Shown here: positions 1-8,349 of the stretch, piece by piece | How positions within the stretch are numbered: position 1 is the stretch's first letter | Layout of the letters: each line of letters starts with the position of its first letter | Assembly: GCA_910587575.1 (NCBI GenBank) | Contig: CAJULU010000007.1 | Span: 66,370 to 83,917 of the forward strand | Length of the DNA stretch: 17,548 nt | Reading direction: 5' to 3' | Source: an uncultured Dorea sp. | Lineage (GTDB): Bacteria > Bacillota > Clostridia > Lachnospirales > Lachnospiraceae | Notes under the pieces: generated by a model | What the model saw: only the letters and a program-made list of their open reading frames with translations | Databases searched by the model: none | Told to the model about the DNA's origin: nothing | Position numbers and translations under genes: made by a program

Positions 1-88
1 CAGCATAAAGTATAATAATGTAATACATAAGATTGGGGACTGCATACCTGCCAAACTTTCTCTCAAGCTTTGAAAGCCAATTATCCAT
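1..88 (-). CDS. Rhomboid-like intramembrane protease, N-terminal fragment (cut by window edge)
   Basis: A minus-strand reading frame opens with ATG at 86-88 and stays open for 29 codons to the window edge. A good ribosome site, AAGGAG at 97-102, lies 8 bp before the ATG. The readable start runs MDNWLSKLERKFGRYAVPN and is followed by the beginning of a hydrophobic segment (LMYYIIILYA). From memory, this pattern (a short basic amphipathic stretch with KLERKFGRYA-PNL, then a membrane helix) resembles the N-termini of clostridial rhomboid-family serine proteases. None of the catalytic motifs (GxSG, His) is inside the window, so the family call is tentative. That a gene starts here is better supported, by the ribosome site and open frame. 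It is divergent from the large activase gene. Confidence 0.6.
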   Translation of the reverse strand, partial: MDNWLSKLERKFGRYAVPNLMYYIIILYA

Positions 89-234
89 AAGCCAGACTCC
101 TTAACTGTTCATGATTTTTAACAAACTCTTAACATCACTTTTATACTGTAGTAATTCTACCGTTTTACGCACTATTTGTCAATTCTGCCACGAAACTTTA
201 CAACTTTTTTATATATCTATAGCATTTTCTTAAT

Positions 235-262
235 TGTTATTTTAAATTTTTTGTCGTATAAT
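235..262 (+). promoter_or_regulatory. Candidate sigma-A promoter for the fused activase gene
   Basis: A perfect -10 box TATAAT lies at 257-262. A -35-like TTGTTA lies at 235-240, giving a 16-bp spacer. Transcription would start near 269, about 35 bases before the ATG at 305. The region is very AT-rich. A second, weaker possibility is TTAACA (118-123) with TATACT (142-147), spacer 18. Promoter function is inferred from the motifs only. Confidence 0.5.
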
Positions 263-304
263 GTTACAGGCTATATAGATGATAGCCGCAAAGGAGTGTT
301 ATTT

Positions 305-3300
305 ATGAGTAAAAACGAATTGTATACACTGGGCATTGACATCGGTTCAACCACTGTGAAAATCGCAATACTCGATAAGGATAATGATGTCGCCTTTTCC
401 GATTACGAAAGGCATTATGCTAATATTCAGGAAACCTTGTCTGACCTTCTCGGGCGGGCAGTCTATAAATTAGGGGGAATCTACGCCTCTCCGGTCATCA
501 CCGGCTCCGGCGGACTGACCCTCGCCACACATCTCGACGTCCCCTTCGTCCAGGAAGTGATCGCCGTTTCCACCGCCTTACAGGACTATGCCCCTCAGAC
601 GGACGTGGCCATCGAACTTGGCGGAGAAGATGCCAAGATTATTTACTTCGAAGGCGGGAACGTGGAACAGCGCATGAACGGCGTCTGTGCCGGCGGAACC
701 GGTTCTTTCATCGACCAGATGGCTTCCCTTCTCCAGACAGACGCCTCGGGACTGAATGAATATGCGAAAAATTACCAGTCCCTTTACTCCATTGCCGCAA
801 GGTGCGGGGTATTTGCCAAATCTGATATCCAGCCTCTGATCAATGACGGCGCATCCAAGGAAGACCTGGCTGCATCCATCTTCCAGGCCGTGGTAAACCA
901 GACGATCAGCGGTCTGGCCTGCGGCAAGCCGATCCGGGGACATGTGGCGTTCTTAGGCGGGCCTCTCCACTTTCTTTCCGAACTGAAAGAGGCCTTTGTC
1001 CGGACTCTGAAGCTTGACGACCGGCATACCATTGCCCCGAATCATTCCCATCTGTTTGCAGCCATCGGTTCTGCCATGAATTCCAAAAAGGACAGGCGGG
1101 TATCCTTACAGGAGATGCAGAGCCGTCTGGAAGGCAGGATCAAGATGGAATTCGAAGTTGACCGGATGGAACCGCTGTTCACAAGCGAGGCGGATTTCCA
1201 CGCATTTGAGAAGCGCCATGCAAAGCACCAGGTTCCGGTCAAGGATCTGGCAAGCTACACCGGCAAGGCATTCCTGGGAATCGATGCCGGTTCCACCACC
1301 ACCAAAGCCGCTCTGGTAGGCGATGACGGAACCTTACTGTACTCTTTCTATCATAATAACGACGGGGATCCTCTTGGCACCACCATCACCGCCATTAAGG
1401 ACATTTACACCCGGCTGCCGGAAGGCGTTGAGATTGTCCATTCCTGCTCAACAGGCTATGGAGAGGCATTGATCAAGTCGGCCCTCCTTCTGGATGAAGG
1501 GGAAGTGGAGACCGTGTCCCATTACTATGCCGCCTCTTATTTTGAGCCGGATGTGGACTGCATCCTGGATATCGGCGGACAGGATATGAAATGCATCAAA
1601 ATTAAGAACCAGACCGTGGATAACGTGCTGCTCAATGAAGCCTGTTCCTCCGGCTGCGGTTCTTTTATCGAGACTTTTGCCAGGTCTCTGAATTACTCTG
1701 TGGAAGACTTTGCCCATGAAGCGCTGTTTGCCCATAATCCCATTGATCTTGGCACACGCTGTACGGTATTCATGAACTCGAAGGTAAAACAGGCCCAGAA
1801 AGAAGGAGCCGAAGTTGCCGACATATCTGCCGGACTTGCGTACTCTGTGATTAAGAACGCACTGTTCAAGGTCATCAAAGTATCCAGCGCTTCCGAACTT
1901 GGAAACCATATCGTGGTACAGGGCGGCACATTTTACAACAATGCAGTGCTGCGCAGTTTCGAGAAAATCGCAGGCTGCGAGGCTATCCGTCCGGACATCG
2001 CCGGGATCATGGGCGCTTTCGGCGCTGCACTGATCGCCAGGGAGCGTTATCTGGACTGCGAAGGAACCACCATGCTCTCCATTGAGGAGATCGAGGCTCT
2101 TGAGTATTCCACTACCATGGCCAAATGCAAGGGATGTACCAACAACTGCCGTCTGACTATCAATCATTTCAGCGGCGGAAGGAAGTTCATCACCGGGAAC
2201 CGCTGCGAACGGGGACTTGGAAAGGAAAAATCAGACAACCGTCTGCCGAACCTGTTTGAATATAAGCTACATCGGTATTTTGATTATACCCCTCTCGAGG
2301 GATTCGAGGCCACCAAGGGCGTGATCGGCATTCCCAGGGTACTGAACATGTACGAGAACTATCCCTTCTGGTTTACATTTTTCCATACTCTGGGCTTCCA
2401 GGTGGTGCTCTCCCCTGCTTCGACCCGGAAAATCTACGAACTCGGGATTGAATCCATTCCCAGTGAGTCCGAGTGTTATCCGGCGAAACTGGCCCACGGC
2501 CATGTACAGTGGCTGATCAACCAGGGAATACACAGGATCTTCTACCCCAGCATTCCCTATGAGAGAAATGAATTCCAGACGGCCAGCAACCACTATAACT
2601 GCCCGATCGTCACCTCCTACCCGGAGAATATCAAGAACAACATTGACGCCATCGTAAACGGAGAGGTGGACTTCATTCACCCCTTCCTGTCACTGGAAAG
2701 CGAGGAGACGGTTTCTTACCGGCTGATAGAGGAGCTGTCAGAGAAATTTGCGATTCCTGCGGCAGATATCCGTTCTGCCGTACATACGGCCTGGACGGAA
2801 CTGGCGGCATGCCGGGAGGATATGCGCAGAAAGGGCGAGGAAACCCTTGAATATCTGAACAGGACCGGCAACCGGGGAATCGTCCTTGCGGGACGCCCTT
2901 ATCATATTGACCCGGAAGTGAACCACGGCATACCGGAACTGATCAATTCCTACAACATTGCGGTGCTGACGGAAGATTCCATCTCCCACCTGCACCCGGC
3001 GGAACGCCCGCTGAACGTCATGGATCAGTGGATGTACCATTCCCGTCTGTATGCGGCGGCCAATTATGTGAAGCTTAAGGACAATCTGGATCTGATCCAG
3101 CTGAATTCCTTTGGCTGCGGACTGGATGCCGTGACCACGGACCAGGTGGCTTCCATCCTGAATGATTCTGACAAGATCTACACCTCTCTGAAGATTGACG
3201 AGGTGAATAACTTAGGAGCCGCAAGAATCCGGGTGCGCTCTCTGCTTGCGGCCATCCGGGTACGGGAAAAACGCAATGAGAAACGGAACATCCACTCTTC

Positions 3301-4549
3301 CGCCATTACGAAGGTTCCATTTACCAAGGAAATGCGCAAAAGCTGCACCATCCTCTGCCCGCAGATGTCACCCATCCATTTTGACCTGTTAGAACCGGCG
3401 TTTGCGGCCTCGGGATACAACATCAAGGTTCTGCCCAATGACAATAAACAGGCAGTGGACGTAGGGTTGAAGTATGTAAATAACGATGCCTGCTATCCTT
3501 CCCTGATGGTGGTAGGACAGATTATGGAGGCCATTCTGTCCGGCAGATACGACACGGACCATCTGGCCGTCATCATCAGCCAGACCGGCGGCGGATGCCG
3601 GGCTTCCAACTATATCGGATTCATCCGGAGGGCGCTTAAGAAAGCGGGATATGAGCACATTCCGGTTATTTCCCTCAACTTAAGCGGCCTGGAAGGGAAT
3701 CCCGGGTTTAAACTGACCCTTCCTCTTGTACTGAGAGGAATCTATGCAATCGTGTTCGGGGATATTTTCATGAAATGCGTCTACCGGATCCGGCCATACG
3801 AGGCTGTCAAAGGTTCTGCGGATGCCATGCATGAGAAATGGGCAGAAGTCTGCAAAGATTTCCTGAGCAGCGGTTATCCGTCCCGGCGCAGGTTTCAGCG
3901 GTTATGCCGGGAGATTATCAAGGATTTTGACCAGAATATCGAACTGCTGGATGTAAAGAAACCCCGGGTGGGTGTGGTAGGTGAGATTCTGGTAAAATTT
4001 CTTCCTGCTGCCAACAATTATCTTGTGGAACTGCTGGAGAGCGAAGGCGCTGAAGCCGTTGTGCCGGATCTTCTGGACTTTCTGCTCTACTGTTTCTATA
4101 ACCAGAACTTTAAAGTGTCCCACCTGGGCATGAAGAAATCCAAGGCTGTCATCGGTAACCTGGGCATCAAGGCGCTTGAGTGGTTCCGGGCGCCTGCCGA
4201 CAAGGCATTTGAGGCAAGCCGGCACTTTGATCCGCCTGCAGATATCCGGGAACTGGGGAAAATGGCCTCTGAGATCGTGTCTCTTGGCAACCAGACCGGG
4301 GAAGGATGGTTTCTCACCGGGGAAATGCTGGAACTGATTCATAACGGCGCACCGAACATTGTATGTACACAGCCCTTTGCCTGTCTTCCGAACCATGTAG
4401 TGGGGAAAGGGGTCATCAAAGAACTGCGGCGGCGGTATCCCGAATCAAATATCGTGGCCATTGACTTCGATCCCGGAGCCAGCGAGGTAAATCAGCTGAA
4501 CCGGATCAAGCTTATGCTTTCTACGGCCAATAAGAATATGGAGAATTGA
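305..4549 (+). CDS. Fused acyl-CoA dehydratase activase-related protein (two BadF/HgdC ATPase domains plus DUF2229/dehydratase-like half)
   Basis: The protein has 1414 residues from ATG 305, chosen because AAGGAG (291-296) sits 8 bp upstream; the frame also extends back to a TTG at 176, but that stretch is AT-rich and contains the likely promoter. Two ASKHA-type ATPase domains follow each other: phosphate-1 loops at about 10-19 (GIDIGSTTVK) and 325-334, and phosphate-2 loops ELGGED at about 104-109 and DIGGQD at 422-427. Each carries the cysteine pair that holds a [4Fe-4S] cluster in 2-hydroxyacyl-CoA dehydratase activators: C128/C167 and C447/C486. A linker follows with C608, C611, C615 and C634. 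The C-terminal half (about 660-1414) looks like DUF2229/HgdB-like domains, with cysteines in ECYPAK (C724), FGCGLD (C938), DACYPS (C1063), GGGCRAS (C1098) and FACLPNH (C1360). Activators of this family use ATP to push electrons onto an acceptor Fe-S protein; here both appear to be one cytoplasmic chain. The substrate is unknown, and no dehydratase, CoA-transferase or electron-transfer gene lies beside it. Confidence 0.9.
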   Translation: MSKNELYTLGIDIGSTTVKIAILDKDNDVAFSDYERHYANIQETLSDLLGRAVYKLGGIYASPVITGSGGLTLATHLDVPFVQEVIAVSTALQDYAPQTDVAIELGGEDAKIIYFEGGNVEQRMNGVCAGGTGSFIDQMASLLQTDASGLNEYAKNYQSLYSIAARCGVFAKSDIQPLINDGASKEDLAASIFQAVVNQTISGLACGKPIRGHVAFLGGPLHFLSELKEAFVRTLKLDDRHTIAPNHSHLFAAIGSAMNSKKDRRVSLQEMQSRLEGRIKMEFEVDRMEPLFTSEADFHAFEKRHAKHQVPVKDLASYTGKAFLGIDAGSTTTKAALVGDDGTLLYSFYHNNDGDPLGTTITAIKDIYTRLPEGVEIVHSCSTGYGEALIKSALLLDEGEVETVSHYYAASYFEPDVDCILDIGGQDMKCIKIKNQTVDNVLLNEACSSGCGSFIETFARSLNYSVEDFAHEALFAHNPIDLGTRCTVFMNSKVKQAQKEGAEVADISAGLAYSVIKNALFKVIKVSSASELGNHIVVQGGTFYNNAVLRSFEKIAGCEAIRPDIAGIMGAFGAALIARERYLDCEGTTMLSIEEIEALEYSTTMAKCKGCTNNCRLTINHFSGGRKFITGNRCERGLGKEKSDNRLPNLFEYKLHRYFDYTPLEGFEATKGVIGIPRVLNMYENYPFWFTFFHTLGFQVVLSPASTRKIYELGIESIPSESECYPAKLAHGHVQWLINQGIHRIFYPSIPYERNEFQTASNHYNCPIVTSYPENIKNNIDAIVNGEVDFIHPFLSLESEETVSYRLIEELSEKFAIPAADIRSAVHTAWTELAACREDMRRKGEETLEYLNRTGNRGIVLAGRPYHIDPEVNHGIPELINSYNIAVLTEDSISHLHPAERPLNVMDQWMYHSRLYAAANYVKLKDNLDLIQLNSFGCGLDAVTTDQVASILNDSDKIYTSLKIDEVNNLGAARIRVRSLLAAIRVREKRNEKRNIHSSAITKVPFTKEMRKSCTILCPQMSPIHFDLLEPAFAASGYNIKVLPNDNKQAVDVGLKYVNNDACYPSLMVVGQIMEAILSGRYDTDHLAVIISQTGGGCRASNYIGFIRRALKKAGYEHIPVISLNLSGLEGNPGFKLTLPLVLRGIYAIVFGDIFMKCVYRIRPYEAVKGSADAMHEKWAEVCKDFLSSGYPSRRRFQRLCREIIKDFDQNIELLDVKKPRVGVVGEILVKFLPAANNYLVELLESEGAEAVVPDLLDFLLYCFYNQNFKVSHLGMKKSKAVIGNLGIKALEWFRAPADKAFEASRHFDPPADIRELGKMASEIVSLGNQTGEGWFLTGEMLELIHNGAPNIVCTQPFACLPNHVVGKGVIKELRRRYPESNIVAIDFDPGASEVNQLNRIKLMLSTANKNMEN

Positions 4550-4551
4550 TT

Positions 4552-4584
4552 GAGGGGCTGTCACAGGCAGCCCCTCCCCTTTTG
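4552..4584 (+). terminator. Rho-independent terminator of the fused activase gene
   Basis: A 9-bp stem, GAGGGGCTG (4552-4560) with CAGCCCCTC (4568-4576), encloses a 7-base loop and is followed by CCC and TTTT (4580-4583). It begins two bases after the TGA stop of the activase. On the opposite strand, where the kinase gene converges, the hairpin lacks a clear T-run, so it is called for the plus strand only. Confidence 0.85.
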
Positions 4585-4625
4585 TGAATAAAACAGCCCA
4601 ATAACTTGCCTGATTTTCCGATGTA

Positions 4626-6026
4626 CTAGCTGACGATTCTGATTCCCATCGTCACCATGGCTCCTCCTGTCTGCGTATTCCCAATCCTCAGATATCCTCC
4701 CTGGGACGCCAGAAACCGATCGGCAGTATGAAGCCCGATCCCATAATGATTCCGGCTGCTGCGGCTTAAGTCCCCCTGATAGAACCGTTCTTTGGCATGC
4801 CTGATATCCTGTCTGGAAAATCCCGGTCCTTCATCTGCAATGATAACAGCCAGATATTCCTTCCCCTTCTCCGTCCTCATTTCCATCGAGATCTCTATCT
4901 CCCCGTCTGCCGGACTATAATCCATGGCATTGCCTAAAATATTATGAAATGCCCTCATAAGCTGACTCCGGCTGCAGAGGATCTTTCCATACAGTTCCTT
5001 TCGCCGGAACAGAACCGGCCGCTTCCCTGCCGATGTCAGAAGCCTTGCCTCCTCCATGAAGCAGTCTGCAAGTTCCCCACAGAACAGCTCTTCTTTAACA
5101 GGATCCTGGTCCATCTTCCTGTTGTCATTCTCTTCAGCCAGTAACTCATTCAAAATTGACAGATATTCTTCTATCATTCCCACCCCCTGCCGGATATCCT
5201 GATCGTACTCCCTCTCGTCCGGGGAAAGATCTCCCTCTGCCAGCAGTTCCGCATTTCCCCGGATCACCGTAAGCGGAGTCTTAATATCATGGGCCAGGGC
5301 CGCAATCTGCTCTTCTTTGCTTTTCTCCAGATTCCACTGCCTGTACAGGGATGTCTTCAGAGCCTCCTTCATCCGGTTCAGAGAATCCAGAACCTCTTCA
5401 ATCTCCTTTAATTCCGAGTGCTCTTCCTCAAACTCCAGATCCTGATTCCGGATCTTTGCCGTCACCTCATGTAATACGCCCAGCCTTTTCCTCATATATT
5501 TTCCAAAAAGACGTGATACCACGGCCGTATGGATGAGAAACAGAACAACAAAAGAAAGAACCATAAGGATATCCGGATCTGGAAGATATCTCTCCAGAAC
5601 CTCATTGCGGAACCGGGTGGATATCTCATACCTTACGATACAGATCTCCCCGTTCTTACGCAGGAAAAACCGCAGATATCCGTTTCCCCCGGCATAAATG
5701 CTGTTCTTTTGATACTGCTCCCACACCTCCCCTGCATCTTCTTCGGAAAACGTACCATAGAGCCAGGTTCCGTCATATTCAAACACCCCGTACCCGCAGC
5801 CATCCGGCAATAATTCCTCCGTGACCTTATCCGCCGTCCTGATCTCCTCTGCGGATCCGTTAAGCTGTGTCTCCATATGGTTTGCCGGAAGGACTTCTCC
5901 GGTTACTTCCAGCACGAAATAAATCATGAATATCACAAACAGCCAGAACAGGACTCCCGCCGTATAGAAAATGACGTACCTCAGAAATACGGAAGTAATC
6001 GTCTTTTCCCGCCTCTTTATCTCCAT
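4626..6026 (-). CDS. Sensor histidine kinase of the lantibiotic/antimicrobial-peptide resistance module
   Basis: Membrane histidine kinase, 466 residues from the ATG at 6026 (472 if the ATG at 6044 is used). I prefer 6026 because it overlaps the regulator stop by 10 bases (ATGGAGATAA), a common coupled arrangement, and it follows GGGGGA; neither site has a strong ribosome site. Using the 472-residue numbering, membrane helices lie at about 20-45 and 157-178, enclosing an extracytoplasmic sensor of about 110 residues. A HAMP-like linker (about 180-230) and the dimerisation helix with phospho-acceptor His252 (AHDIKTPLTV) follow. The catalytic domain shows the N-box (FHNILGNAMDYSP), G1 (DEGPGF), F (FYQGD) and G2 (GIGLHTADRF). 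It probably senses cationic peptides and phosphorylates the regulator encoded just upstream, as in CprK/LanK-type systems. The ligand is inferred from context only. Confidence 0.9.
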   Translation of the reverse strand: MEIKRREKTITSVFLRYVIFYTAGVLFWLFVIFMIYFVLEVTGEVLPANHMETQLNGSAEEIRTADKVTEELLPDGCGYGVFEYDGTWLYGTFSEEDAGEVWEQYQKNSIYAGGNGYLRFFLRKNGEICIVRYEISTRFRNEVLERYLPDPDILMVLSFVVLFLIHTAVVSRLFGKYMRKRLGVLHEVTAKIRNQDLEFEEEHSELKEIEEVLDSLNRMKEALKTSLYRQWNLEKSKEEQIAALAHDIKTPLTVIRGNAELLAEGDLSPDEREYDQDIRQGVGMIEEYLSILNELLAEENDNRKMDQDPVKEELFCGELADCFMEEARLLTSAGKRPVLFRRKELYGKILCSRSQLMRAFHNILGNAMDYSPADGEIEISMEMRTEKGKEYLAVIIADEGPGFSRQDIRHAKERFYQGDLSRSSRNHYGIGLHTADRFLASQGGYLRIGNTQTGGAMVTMGIRIVS

Positions 6027-6676
6027 CTGTATCCAATCCCCCATACCGTCTCAATAGGCTGAAACCCCGCCCTCTGACATTTCGCACGGATATTTTTCAC
6101 ATGCTCCGTAATCACAGAAGAATCGCTTTCCTTCTCATAGCCGAATACATGCTCATAAATCCTGTCCTTTGAGAATACCTGTCCATGATTCATCCCCAGA
6201 TATTCACAGATGGCATACTCACTCCTGGTCAGCTCCAGTTCCGTCTCCCCATAACGCACCTTTTTCTCCCTGAGGCAGAACTGGACGCTGCCTACTGACA
6301 CCACATGCTTCTTCTCTCTCGTTTCTCTGCGCAGATGGGCCTCTACCCGTGCCCGCAGCTCGCCGATCCCGAAGGGCTTGGTGATATAGTCGTCCCCGCC
6401 AAGGCCAAGCCCTCTCATAATATCTGCCTCTTTCGTCTTTGCCGTCAGAAACAGAATCGGGCAGTCTACCAAATCCCGGATTTCCTCGCACACGGCAAAT
6501 CCATCCATTCCCGGCATCATCACATCCAGAAGGATCAACTGGTAATCCGCAGGCCTAAGCCTTCGGACTTCGGTAGGATCACTGAGTACCGTCACGTCAT
6601 ATCCCTCTTTTGACAACGCATTTCTGATTAATTTCAGAATCTGCTTATCATCGTCTACTGCCAGTATTTTTGCCAT
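6017..6676 (-). CDS. OmpR/PhoB-family DNA-binding response regulator
   Basis: The protein has 219 residues. The receiver domain (1-115) carries the acidic residues D8-D10, phospho-acceptor D51 (LLDVMMPGMDGF), T78 and K100 (YITKPFG). The C-terminal winged helix (about 125-219) ends VWGIGYRWR, typical of the OmpR class. The ATG at 6676 follows GGGGAGAGG. The gene lies 84 bp after the MutG-like permease stop and overlaps the kinase start. The pair is expected to form one two-component system that controls the ABC transporter genes just upstream. The direct repeats near 9184-9204 have the 11-bp period favoured by this class of regulator. The 84-bp gap shows no convincing terminator, so the five genes may share a transcript. 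Confidence 0.94.
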   Translation of the reverse strand: MAKILAVDDDKQILKLIRNALSKEGYDVTVLSDPTEVRRLRPADYQLILLDVMMPGMDGFAVCEEIRDLVDCPILFLTAKTKEADIMRGLGLGGDDYITKPFGIGELRARVEAHLRRETREKKHVVSVGSVQFCLREKKVRYGETELELTRSEYAICEYLGMNHGQVFSKDRIYEHVFGYEKESDSSVITEHVKNIRAKCQRAGFQPIETVWGIGYRWR

Positions 6677-6760
6677 TCTTCCTCTCCCCTTTTATTCCTG
6701 TTCTGGTTTCTGTCAGCACTTCTTCTAACCCAAGGTATTGTCATAATGCTGCCCGTCCTC

Positions 6761-7570
6761 TCAGTCTTTCAACGGTCTTCCTTCATAATAACGGAACCAC
6801 AGCAGGATACCGCACCATAGCAGGATAGTAACGGACACGCCGCAGGCCAGGTCTTTCGGCATAGCGTTTCCGGCTGCCGTCCCATTTCCCTTCCAGTATT
6901 GTAACAGAAATACGCTCCATCTGCCACCCCAGGCACAGGGGAAGAACTGCCACCGCCCGTCCCCAAGCCCGGTCAGAAACAATGCGGCAACAACCAGTTC
7001 CACAGTTCCCACACACAGGGACACACTTTTGGAGAACGCAAGATTTAAGAACAGATGAAACAGATAAAGATTCATTCCGCCGGGCATCAGTACAGCCGCC
7101 AGGGCCAGAGCCTTTCCTGCCGACAGTACCGTTTTGCCAGACATCAGCCGGAATCCTGCGGTGAATCCAGACATGGACAGTAAGACTGCCGCAAATCCCA
7201 TCCCCGTAAGAATCAGCCATTTGGCAAGCAGCGGATTCCTGCGGCAGACCGCTACGCCCAGAAATGTCTGAAAATGCCCTTTCTCTTCCAGTTCCACAGA
7301 GAGGGAACAGACGATGCTAATCACCAGAGGGAACACGATGGAAAGGGTTTCTATATAGCCGGATACTTTTCCCTCATCACTCCATGCCGCAAATGAATAG
7401 TAGGCGAGAAATACCAGAATCCCCGACAGGGGAACCAGCAGATGCAGCCAGGGAAGCAGGGTATGACGCATTTTCCAGACCTCTCCCCGGACATTCCGGT
7501 AGAATTCTCCTCTTGTTTTTACATGACTGCATACAGTCTTCACTGCCCTTCTCTTTCCAGTATGATACAC
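6761..7570 (-). CDS. Lantibiotic immunity ABC transporter permease, MutG-like
   Basis: Integral membrane protein of 269 residues with about six hydrophobic helices (about 38-60, 72-92, 117-139, 153-178, 182-201 and 240-260). A WQFFPCAW element at about 207-214 resembles the W-FP-W motif I associate with MutG/SpaG/CprC-type permeases. The start is probably the GTG at 7570: AAAGGAG lies 9 bases upstream, and the only nearby ATG belongs to another frame. A later start at Met34 would remove the amphipathic N-terminus that normally precedes helix 1. It lies 14 bp after the first permease and third in the ATPase-permease-permease order of LanF-LanE-LanG. It should pair with that permease to form the membrane channel that expels or shields against lantibiotic-like peptides. 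Confidence 0.85.
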   Translation of the reverse strand: MYHTGKRRAVKTVCSHVKTRGEFYRNVRGEVWKMRHTLLPWLHLLVPLSGILVFLAYYSFAAWSDEGKVSGYIETLSIVFPLVISIVCSLSVELEEKGHFQTFLGVAVCRRNPLLAKWLILTGMGFAAVLLSMSGFTAGFRLMSGKTVLSAGKALALAAVLMPGGMNLYLFHLFLNLAFSKSVSLCVGTVELVVAALFLTGLGDGRWQFFPCAWGGRWSVFLLQYWKGNGTAAGNAMPKDLACGVSVTILLWCGILLWFRYYEGRPLKD

Positions 7571-7584
7571 GTTGCATCTCTCCT

Positions 7585-8349
7585 TTACTTCTCTGTCTTT
7601 CGTTCAAACCACCTGCGTCCTGCGAACCAGAATAAAGCAAGCCACAGTAGTGAAGCCACAATCCCCGCAAGCAGTCCCTTCCTTTCCAGTAATTCCGGAG
7701 AGAATGTGAGACTGCCTGGTTCCGCCGTCAGTCCGTTGGGAAGTATTTTCAGAATGATACACATCATCCTTGCCGCAATCCCGCCCGGAAGCAGCATGAA
7801 ACAGGCGTGAAGGGACAGTTCCACCGCACCCAGGCAATAACTCCCCATATGAATCAGAAGCATAGGAAACATGCCCAGCTTCTGCTGAAGAAGCAGACAG
7901 ACGGGAATCTGCCACAGCGACGTCACATACAGAACTGCCACTGCCAGAATCTGTCCGGATACCGATGGATTCATCCGGAAATGATATTGGAACATCTGTG
8001 CAAGCCCTGTACCGGTCAGCAGCGTAACGGTCAGAAATACCAGAAGGGATATCCCCATACACCGGAATCCGTACAGAACTTTTGCGTCCCAGACCGCTCC
8101 CATGTCCACCGGAAGCGCCAGAACCGCCCGGTCTCCCATCTTCTTATCCAGGCCCCCTGCCACGGCACAGATTACCGCAGTCATTCCCGGAAACAGGAAC
8201 ATATACCACCAGTTATAACTGTCAATCGTAAAATACTCCATGGTCAGCCATGCCGCAAGACACACGGCAGCCACCGGCATCAGCAGAATCAGCTTCCCCA
8301 CAGATGTGTGACGGTTTTTCAGCCGTTCCGCAAGATAATACTTCCCCAT
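7585..8349 (-). CDS. Lantibiotic immunity ABC transporter permease, EpiE/MutE-like
   Basis: Membrane protein of 254 residues with about six helices (about 19-38, 46-66, 91-112, 130-150, 159-183 and 225-243). The segment NWWYMFLFPGMTAVICA at about 46-62 and the late element LPNGLTAE at about 193-200 fit the EpiE/MutE/CprB group of permeases. The ATG at 8347-8349 directly follows the TAG stop of the ATPase gene with no bases between, and AGGTGGG just upstream can serve as ribosome site, so translation of the two is probably coupled. Substrate assignment (lantibiotics or other cationic peptides) comes from family and context, not from a visible binding site. Confidence 0.86.
   Translation of the reverse strand: MGKYYLAERLKNRHTSVGKLILLMPVAAVCLAAWLTMEYFTIDSYNWWYMFLFPGMTAVICAVAGGLDKKMGDRAVLALPVDMGAVWDAKVLYGFRCMGISLLVFLTVTLLTGTGLAQMFQYHFRMNPSVSGQILAVAVLYVTSLWQIPVCLLLQQKLGMFPMLLIHMGSYCLGAVELSLHACFMLLPGGIAARMMCIILKILPNGLTAEPGSLTFSPELLERKGLLAGIVASLLWLALFWFAGRRWFERKTEK

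Noticed and set aside
118..147. A second plus-strand promoter (TTAACA, 18 bp, TATACT) upstream of the activase
   Set aside because: It is plausible by motif, but it lies close to the divergent gene's ribosome site in AT-rich DNA where chance matches are common. The site at 235-262 has a perfect -10 and better placement.
138..148. TATAAA on the minus strand as the -10 of the rhomboid-like gene
   Set aside because: No -35-like hexamer lies at a suitable distance (GTAAAA at 17 bp), so it was not called.
1448..2167. A 239-codon minus-strand open frame inside the activase gene
   Set aside because: The plus strand here encodes the second activator domain with intact nucleotide and cluster motifs; the antisense frame shows no recognisable motif.
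4690..5690. Repeated GATATC/GATATCC words in the histidine kinase gene
   Set aside because: They fall in various codon contexts with irregular spacing inside a well-conserved coding region; they look like codon-choice coincidences rather than a repeat element.
6677..6760. 84-bp gap between the MutG-like permease and the response regulator as a separate promoter or small gene
   Set aside because: No credible -35/-10 pair or terminator is visible, and the only short frame (ATG ACA ATA and onward) runs into the regulator gene without a ribosome site.
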